A stretch of DNA of 64,000 nt from Corynespora cassiicola. Lineage: Eukaryota > Ascomycota > Dothideomycetes > Pleosporales > Corynesporascaceae. Each line of letters opens with the position of its first letter. Position 1 is the stretch's first letter. The notes below the pieces were generated by a model that did not search any database, was not told the origin of the DNA, and saw nothing but the letters and a program-made list of their open reading frames with translations. The stretch is taken from positions 2,170,001-2,234,000 of the forward strand of contig JAEUWY010000001.1 of the NCBI GenBank assembly GCA_022059125.1, given 5' to 3'. Position numbers and translations under genes: made by a program. Of the stretch, positions 57,340 through 64,000 are shown one piece after another.

Positions 57340-60300
57340 CTGCAAGAACGTGCAGGCAAATCAACACTTTCGCTAGAAGTGTACTTTTATCATGGTTCGA
57401 TCAAAATCCAGGGTCCAGTTCGGCGCTGGAAAAAGGCAGGCCGCTTGCGTGATTTTTAGGGCGAAGGAAAAAAAAGAAGACATGTGATCGAGTAGGTGGG
57501 TCCCTGTGTTCACTCCAATTTGAGTTGGATGAAGAAATTTGAAGAGGTAAACACATACTTGCATTTGATTCCACAGGTTCTCAAGGCGTGTGGAGCTCAA
57601 AACGAAATCATAGACATTTCCGTACACTGTCCAGGCGTTCGGTCTCGTAGGCTTTGCTGCCGCCTTACCACATCATACTCGAAGATAAAGTCGACCAGTG
57701 CCATCCTCATGTTGATGCTTCCACTGATCTGGATTCTGAGAGAAAGGGGCTGGTAGGTTGCAGGCGTAGAGAAGAGGAGGGAGGGGGGAAGAATTCAAGA
57801 GCAGTCTCGGCACTCACAAAGGCATCCGTATTGCCAAACACTGTTGATCTGGTGCCCAATCTTCTATACCAATTGAAGTAAGATTCGTGCAAAGTTCTGC
57901 CAGAATCTCGATCTGGCTGCTCACCAAGCCTGAGAGGGGGCAAAATCTCGAACAGTCCAAGATTTGGTAGGCTCAGATGGACTTGACATCTCAAAATACG
58001 GCAGTGGCCGACTGCCTCGGCCCTCTCACGGCCTTGCAGGGACTTGGAGCATTTCTCCAATCCAATGAGGCACAGTGTGTTCCTGAAGACCCTTACCCAA
58101 ATTTCAAAGTGAGACGACGAGGCTCTCCTGCACACAAACAGGTCGGTAGCGGAGACCCTGCAAGACGATGGACCCACTGGACGAGAGCACATTCCAGATG
58201 ATGGTACGGTACAGTCCCTGTCGGAAGTGCCACGTCCAGCTGGTTCCATACCCTTGTGTGTCCGTACCTTCCGGAATGTGAATACTCTGTATTGCGCCGG
58301 GTGAAACATGGCGCGGTCGATGGACAGCTGCAGTTGGAGCCTCAGCCAGAGAGTGGAACCAGTTCTTGTGGAGAAGAGGATCTGTCAGCCAAGGCGTATG
58401 GGAGTGCTTCAACAATTCGGAAAGAGGGCTTCCATTGTCTCGTAGAGTTTTGTTGAGGCTGTGAAGCCGGCTCTCCATAAGCCATGACCTGCCTGGAAGT
58501 GGGTCCTTTGCATGAAGATGCCACTGTACCCGTCAATTCCTGTGGTACAGCTCGAGGGACGGAGAATTGGCGGAACCACAGCTGTCAAAGCGGGCATTGT
58601 TGACGAGTATGGGGCCAAGAGCTGAGGCGGTGGAGACGAGGCTGGTATCAACGATTCGTTTGGCTGCAGGCCAGAGATGAGCGGGCACGTCTCACTAACC
58701 AAAAGCAAAGAAAGAGACGAGATCGACGTTTTCGACACTAGGCTTGCACGAAGGATGGGCTTCGCAGGGCTGTACACTTACGTCGGGAGAGAGGCTCGAT
58801 TTGCACAGGACTAGCACACTTGCTCTGTGTAGCCGGGGCACCGCTGTTTCTACTTTGCGGTGTAGGTGCAGTCGGCCAGTGAAGCGACGCTACGCCATGC
58901 GCGTGTAGCTGATCCCAGGGAGGCATCAGCCACATCAGTCGCATTAGAGCGCTGCGTATATGCAATTGGTATGCATGAAGGAAATGAATGGCTACCGTAG
59001 GACTCTGGTCGCAAGAATCTCGGGCAGCTTTCCCCGGCGGTGGATAGCAAGATCGCAAAAAAAGGATCGGGCTGAGTTCCCCGATATTGATTGAGTTTAT
59101 GGGATGGCAAATGGCCACCTGAGCCTCCACACCGACCAATGGGCAGATCTGATCGATTCCAGGGCAGGGGAACCTTTGAGCACCTGGCTAATGAAGACGC
59201 AATTAGTTGCAGCTACGCAAGATCCGTTTCAAGTTCGATGAGGAGTTTGCGATGGCGATAGCCGGGACACTGTATTCCTTTTCTCTTGTTGCAGAAATCG
59301 AAAATGAGGCTCAAGCACGTGGTCGTGATACTGTGGCTGGAGGAGGGTCAGGTGAGGAGTACGAAGGACAAGGTAATGGCTTCACTTGCTAAGAGGTCCG
59401 TTGCACGTTGAGCGACATTCTCGCGGGGTACGGGGTACGGCACCACACAACGTCTGGTGCCTATCCTGACAAGCCCAAGGGACAGTTGTGTGGCCTCGTC
59501 GGCACTGTCAACCGTGAGTCGGAACACATGGGATCCCTGGAGAGGGGAGGTGGGAGCTGCTCCAGTCACCGATCGGGCGCGGGCGCTTTGACCACCGACT
59601 GGATCAGCCTGACGTATCCGGATCAAGCCTGACAGGAGAGGCTTAAGTCCAGATGGATAGCCAGTCAGGAGCGAAGGTGGGGTACTGGAGATGGCGTGGG
59701 GGTTGGCGCAAAGATGCGCACAGCGGCACGTTGGCAGCCGTTGACTGAGTGGCCTCGAGCAAGACATGGCTGGTTCATCATCGCTGGCAAACCCATTGTT
59801 CGAATGCACGCAATGCGCTCCTGCTTTTGATTTTCGCACTCGAGTGGATCTGTGTGGGCTGTGTGGATAGTAGGGCGAGCGCTGGCAGGGGGGCGGTCAA
59901 GAGGCGAGCCGAAGAGACCCGCCCGATGGCGCTATTCCACGGTGGCTCCGCGGCGGGCGAGGTCGACCAGTATGGAGCAAGCTGAGGGGAAACGGGAGAT
60001 TTGTCAAGGCAGCGGAGTATATTATTAGAGATGGGCGAACGAGGTCCTATTGTTTGAGGCGGCCTCGCTTGCCACGGTCTGTGTAACCTCTGACGACAGG
60101 CAGTTGACAGGCGTCAGGCGTCGGACGGAAGCCATTGGTCGCCTCAGTCGCCTCCAATTGGCCATTCGCGTTTGAGATCCTGCACCACGACGGGCCCCCC
60201 AGCAAGTGTCCATCGGCTCTCCCATTTGGACGAGCTAAGGGACATGTTGCCTCTCACGAACATGCGTGCATGAGCTTTCCAGATGCCTTTTGGTCCGACT

Positions 60301-61912
60301 CTTGGCCGGCAAAATCTCAACACCATCGTGTCGGTCCCCTGCAGACTGTCTGGAGCTACTGCAGGTCCACCGATTTGGACAGACATTTTCTCGATTTCCC
60401 TAACCCTGCGCCGCCTGCAGAATCGGGAGAATGTACCAGATCTTGCCATGGCGGCGCAAACCGTGAAAGTGAGGCCGTAATCGACACTGGCCTCAGACGA
60501 GATCAACGGATGCTACCCGTAGCGCACCCCCTCCCTCCGGCACGGTAAAACCATGTGGCTCGGCGTCCTGTAGCTCGCTGAAAACATCAAGAAGGATACG
60601 GGACATGACAGAAGCGCGCAAGGGGCTTGATTGACGGCGAGGTCAGAGGGATGATGCAGTATAGATCGCCCCCCTGGAGTTACACGCACGGTGGACCAGA
60701 CGACACCGATTGGGAAAAAGCATTACACAAGATGGGCGGTTCATCGACTTGAGCTTGCCCAGCGTGTTGGTGTCATTGACGCCTCGGCCACGAGGGGGTG
60801 GGAATACACGGACTATGGCCAGCGAAACGCCAGGCCAAGGCATGGGGCAGGACCCGGGCGCGTTCCATGACGCTTTTGAAACAATCTGGAAGGGTGATCC
60901 AGCCACATGTGGTTTTGAAGTTGTTATTCCGCGGCATTTTGAGGATGCGGACATGCAGAGGCGGACTGCTGCTGAGGGTTCGGCATATGGGCTGATGCCG
61001 AATGCTCCAGGATCCGGATCCAGACGCGCACTCCATGGTCATATTGGAGAGGTGCTACGTCAAGCCCCTGCGTCGAAGCCTCGTGGCAATTCGATATGTT
61101 GATCGGTATGAGGCATTTGGAAGGGGCAGGACGAATCAGGCCAGACGGCCGTGCCCGCGGCTGGGATGGGCCAGATGCATGAACAGAGAGGCGGCTTGAA
61201 GAGCCTTGGGGGCAATAAAACACGGAGCACGAGCTGCAAAGAATAGGGAGCAAACCGAGGGCGGAGGACGGAGCAAACAGCAGGATGGCGGCTATCGAGG
61301 GTGGAGGATTCGTATGGGTACACAGGCTTCTGGAAAGAGGGGCGGCTACGCTTCCGATCGAGGCTGGTGGGCTACCCTTGGGCTTGGGTCGCCGTTGGCT
61401 GCAAGATGGCTACGAGGCACGCGAACACGACGAGGACGACATCCATGAGCAGGGAAGGGTCCGGGGCCCGGTCGGTGAGGCAGTGGACGAGTGGACGAGC
61501 GGGCAGGTGCGAGATGAGGGACGAGAGCGACAGGGGTGGATCAAGTCATGGGCGGTGTTTGATGGGCAGGCAGGCAGAGCAAAGGGCAGGACAAAGAGGG
61601 AGGGCGATGCAGCTGCAGGCATCCAAAAGTGGTGAGTCGATGTTTGAGCAGCACTTGGTATCGCGAGATTGACAATTCCGGCAACCTGGGCCCACGCAGC
61701 CGGGCCGGGGCGGGAGGGCTGCCATTGGCTCGGCTGCTGCCAGGGCGGAACAAGTAATGACATTGGCAAGCTTTCTGCGCCCCCCGCACAGATGGCAGCG
61801 CACGCCGAGCGTCATTGACGCAGCAAACCTAACCGTTGCGGCGGGATGCAGCGCAGCAGCAGATGGAGGGGAAGGGGGTGGGCGATTGTTGCGGCCGTCG
61901 CATCGAGGGCAG

Positions 61913-61985
61913 GATGGACGGGAGGGATGGACGGGAGGGATAGACGGGAGGGATGGAATGGACGGGATGGGCGGGATGGATGGGG
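61913..61985 (+). repeat. GGATGGACGGGA minisatellite
   Basis: About six degenerate 10-14 base units of an ATGGACGGGAGGG type; purine-rich on the plus strand. Confidence 0.85.
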
Positions 61986-62885
61986 GAGGGAGAGGCGGTA
62001 GGCGGGGACAAGGTGCGAGGCTGTCACGTGACGCGCGAGATGCACCTCTACCTCCTTCGCCTTGGCACTGCCATCCCTAGGCCCCTACCTGGGCACCCAG
62101 ATGAGCTGGCGGACAGCTGGGCAGACGGCAGCCGATGGACGAGGACCTGTGCTCTGCTGCAGGTACCGCCAGCGCCTGTTTCAATGCAGCGCGCACAGAG
62201 GCCGGCCATGAGTCGTCGCGGCCGTCTGTTTCTGCTACCCGTCGCCCCGGAACGCTTCAGGGTTCCCAGCCAAATGGGACGCGCTCCAGCCATGGGCGAG
62301 GCTAGGTCAGGTTAACCTGACCGCTCAGCAAAGAAGGTTGCACTCCCGCAAGCTGCCCCGTCTGACAAGCCAGGGTCCGCCAGCACGGCCTGCTGCTTTG
62401 GGCCACCAGCGTGGCGCCGCGCGCTGCTCATCCACGCCCGCCCATTACCTAAGGCCTCCGCCGCGCTATGGGGGGCGTATTGGCCTGCCGCTTTCGCACA
62501 GGATGCGCGCCCTCAGTCGACGGCCGCCCCGGGTAGAGGCAGCTGTCCGCCAACGACGCCGCCGCCGTCAGGTCGTTGCCGTCGCCGTCGACCCATCGTG
62601 CAGCGCGCATGGCGCGTCGCATCGTCGCATCGCCGTCGTCAATCGGCCGCTGTTGATCCGGCAGCGACGGCGACGGCGCCCGCGAGCATGCATCCACGTG
62701 TGCCCAGCCGTGGGCGCTGACCTCGCGGCCCAGACGCGATACGAACGAGGCGGTTGAGCGTCAGCATCTCGCTGCTGAGCGACGAGACGGCCCGGCCAAG
62801 AGCCCGTCCGACTGATCCCCGCCAGGATCTGGAGGGCCCCGTCTCCGGCCTGCTGGCTCGCCTCACGGAGATCCAATTCGGGGGG

Positions 62886-62920
62886 TGCTGCTGCTGCTCG
62901 CTGCTCGCTGCTCGCTGCTG
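62886..62920 (+). repeat. GCTGCTC heptamer repeat
   Basis: GCT triplets grade into three GCTGCTC units. Confidence 0.8.
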
Positions 62921-63180
62921 ACGGCCAGCGACGTGGACACGACAGGCACAGGCGTATATCTCCAGATGCGACCCCAGACGGCTGCCTCGTTTGCCGCAGC
63001 CACTCCCCCCCGATAACGTTTGCAGCGCGCGCCATGGGACTGAAGCTCGAGGGCCTGCGAATCCACTCGCCCGCGGCAGGCAGCGCCAGAGCCATTGCGT
63101 GCCGGCAGGCGGTGGCCAGTGGGTGGTGCAGCGTCGACGGCGGGCGGCGGGCGGTGGCTCGCGGCTTGGGCGTCTGTCTG

Positions 63181-63225
63181 GCAGCAGCAGAGGGCAGAGG
63201 GCAGAGGGCAGAGGCAGAGGGCAGC
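63181..63225 (+). repeat. GGGCAGA repeat
   Basis: CAG triplets followed by four AGAGGGC units. The same GGGCAGAGGGCAG string occurs near 44452 in the TUP1 flank. Confidence 0.8.
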
Positions 63226-63892
63226 GCCCGGCAGACCAGACCCCCACACGCTGCGCGCACCTGAGACCAGCCCTTGTGCAGCCACACCTCGCCCGTTCAC
63301 ACCACTGGGGCGACGCCCCGGTCCCGTCCCGATCACACTGCCCACCGCCGTGCCCACAGACGCCCACAGGCGCCCACAGACGTCTCCTCTGCGGGTCCCC
63401 CCCTGCTACAGCCCTCCCCCCTGCTACCGCCGCGCCGCTCCCCGGCGCTCCCATCCACGCTACCCATGCCACCGCATGCACCGTCCACAGACCACCCTCC
63501 TCCCCCCCCCGGCAGGGACCCTCTTACTCTCATGGCCCTCCCAGCCCTCACTAAAACAGCTGCCTCATGCCGAGCCTCTCTAATGCCCCCTTGGCTGCAG
63601 GCCAGCGGCCGGGAAATCGAGACCAGTTGCGCTGCAGTACGGCGAACAAGCAACATCACGCTCCCTGGGACCCTAGCCCTTTCCGTCTGCTCCACAGCAT
63701 CGTCATCCTTGCCGTTCGCGGGATGTGTAGGAGAGCCCTTCGGATCGCCCATCTATATGTAGACCCCCCCAAACTCTCCCCCAACCATTCTGTGCCGACC
63801 AAGCTTCACTGCATATCTCTTCCACTGTCCGCATAACTCCCACGCCCGTCATCCTTTTGGCTTCGCTTCTCCACACCGCACACAAGGCCTAC

Positions 63893-63898
63893 ATATAT
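63893..63898 (+). promoter_or_regulatory. Possible TATA element of a gene beyond the right edge
   Basis: ATATAT is followed by about 100 C/T-rich bases with no coding sequence before the window ends. Confidence 0.25.
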
Positions 63899-64000
63899 CC
63901 GCCCACCCTCGGCTTAGTCCGTCACTGCTGCCCATCAACTCGCTACTCGCTTCTCGCCAGCCCGCCCGCTTATAGTCTGCCAACCCACAGTCTGCCTTGT

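Larger units (their letters stand above)
48795..64000. other. Gene desert of about 15 kb, GC-rich and dense in simple repeats
   Basis: No frame here combines a start, plausible splice sites and a recognisable or conserved-looking protein. Many long frames exist, but they overlap on both strands and follow C/G and short tandem repeats. The sequence holds poly-C, poly-A and poly-T runs, di- to pentanucleotide arrays and minisatellites listed separately. The last few hundred bases are C/T-rich with ACATATATCC at 63891, like a promoter and leader for a gene beyond the right edge. Non-coding transcripts or large regulatory regions are possible but not shown. Confidence 0.6.

Noticed and set aside
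58409..59139. Minus-strand frames with a GTAAGT between them, possible two-exon gene
   Set aside because: The joined reading gave no conserved-looking protein, and several acceptors fit equally well; RNA evidence would be needed.

Overview
This window is nuclear DNA from a filamentous ascomycete (Pezizomycotina). The protein genes have short spliceosomal introns, mostly about 48-100 nt with GT(A/G)AG-type donors and CTAAC/CTGAC-like branch sites. The gene set is typical of that group: the Tup1/RcoA corepressor, a Snf21/Sth1-type remodeller, a CCG-9-type trehalose synthase, a GH6 cellobiohydrolase, a CE15 glucuronoyl esterase and a fungal sucrose transporter. The plant cell-wall enzymes, one small secreted protein and nonsense changes compatible with repeat-induced point mutation fit a plant-associated Dothideomycete-like fungus, but that placement is inference.

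Layout. 1-2070 (-): N-terminal half of a P5B ATPase, cut by the left edge. 2823-4697 (+): unrecognised protein with a coiled coil. 5549-6756 (+): secreted, probably GPI-anchored protein. 7472-8741 (+): muconate-cyclase-type beta-propeller. 9125-9914 (+): decayed GNAT acetyltransferase. 12376-12981 (+): Sec72. 13.8-14.4 kb: an imperfect direct repeat. 14909-16447 (-): F-box gene broken by one stop. 18680-19843 (+): CE15 esterase. 21219-25531 (+): Snf2-family remodeller. 26158-27214 (-) and 27485-28437 (+): a divergent pair, Faf1-like ribosome biogenesis factor and HIS6. 28744-30742 (-) and 31681-33941 (+): a divergent pair, sucrose transporter and Na+/H+ exchanger. 36523-37875 (+): GH6 cellulase. 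39107-39904 (+): one-pass membrane protein. 40515-40958 (+): small secreted protein. 41430-43791 (-): trehalose synthase/phosphorylase. 45830-48794 (+): Tup1. 48795-64000: about 15 kb with no supportable gene, GC-rich and full of simple repeats.

Functional links. Tup1 and the Snf2 ATPase are global transcription regulators. CE15, GH6 and the sucrose transporter form a plant-carbon theme, though they are scattered and separated by housekeeping genes, so this is not a cluster. The ATPase and Na+/H+ exchanger belong to vacuolar/endosomal families. No mobile element with intact coding capacity, CRISPR array, rRNA or tRNA was recognised.

The most unusual points are the 15 kb repeat-rich gene desert after TUP1, a HIS6 intron with no GT or GC donor at the position the protein requires, two genes broken by in-frame stops (the GNAT gene by two CpA-to-TpA-compatible changes), and a 20-bp perfect palindrome whose core recurs in other intergenic regions. 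No clearly new multi-gene system was found.
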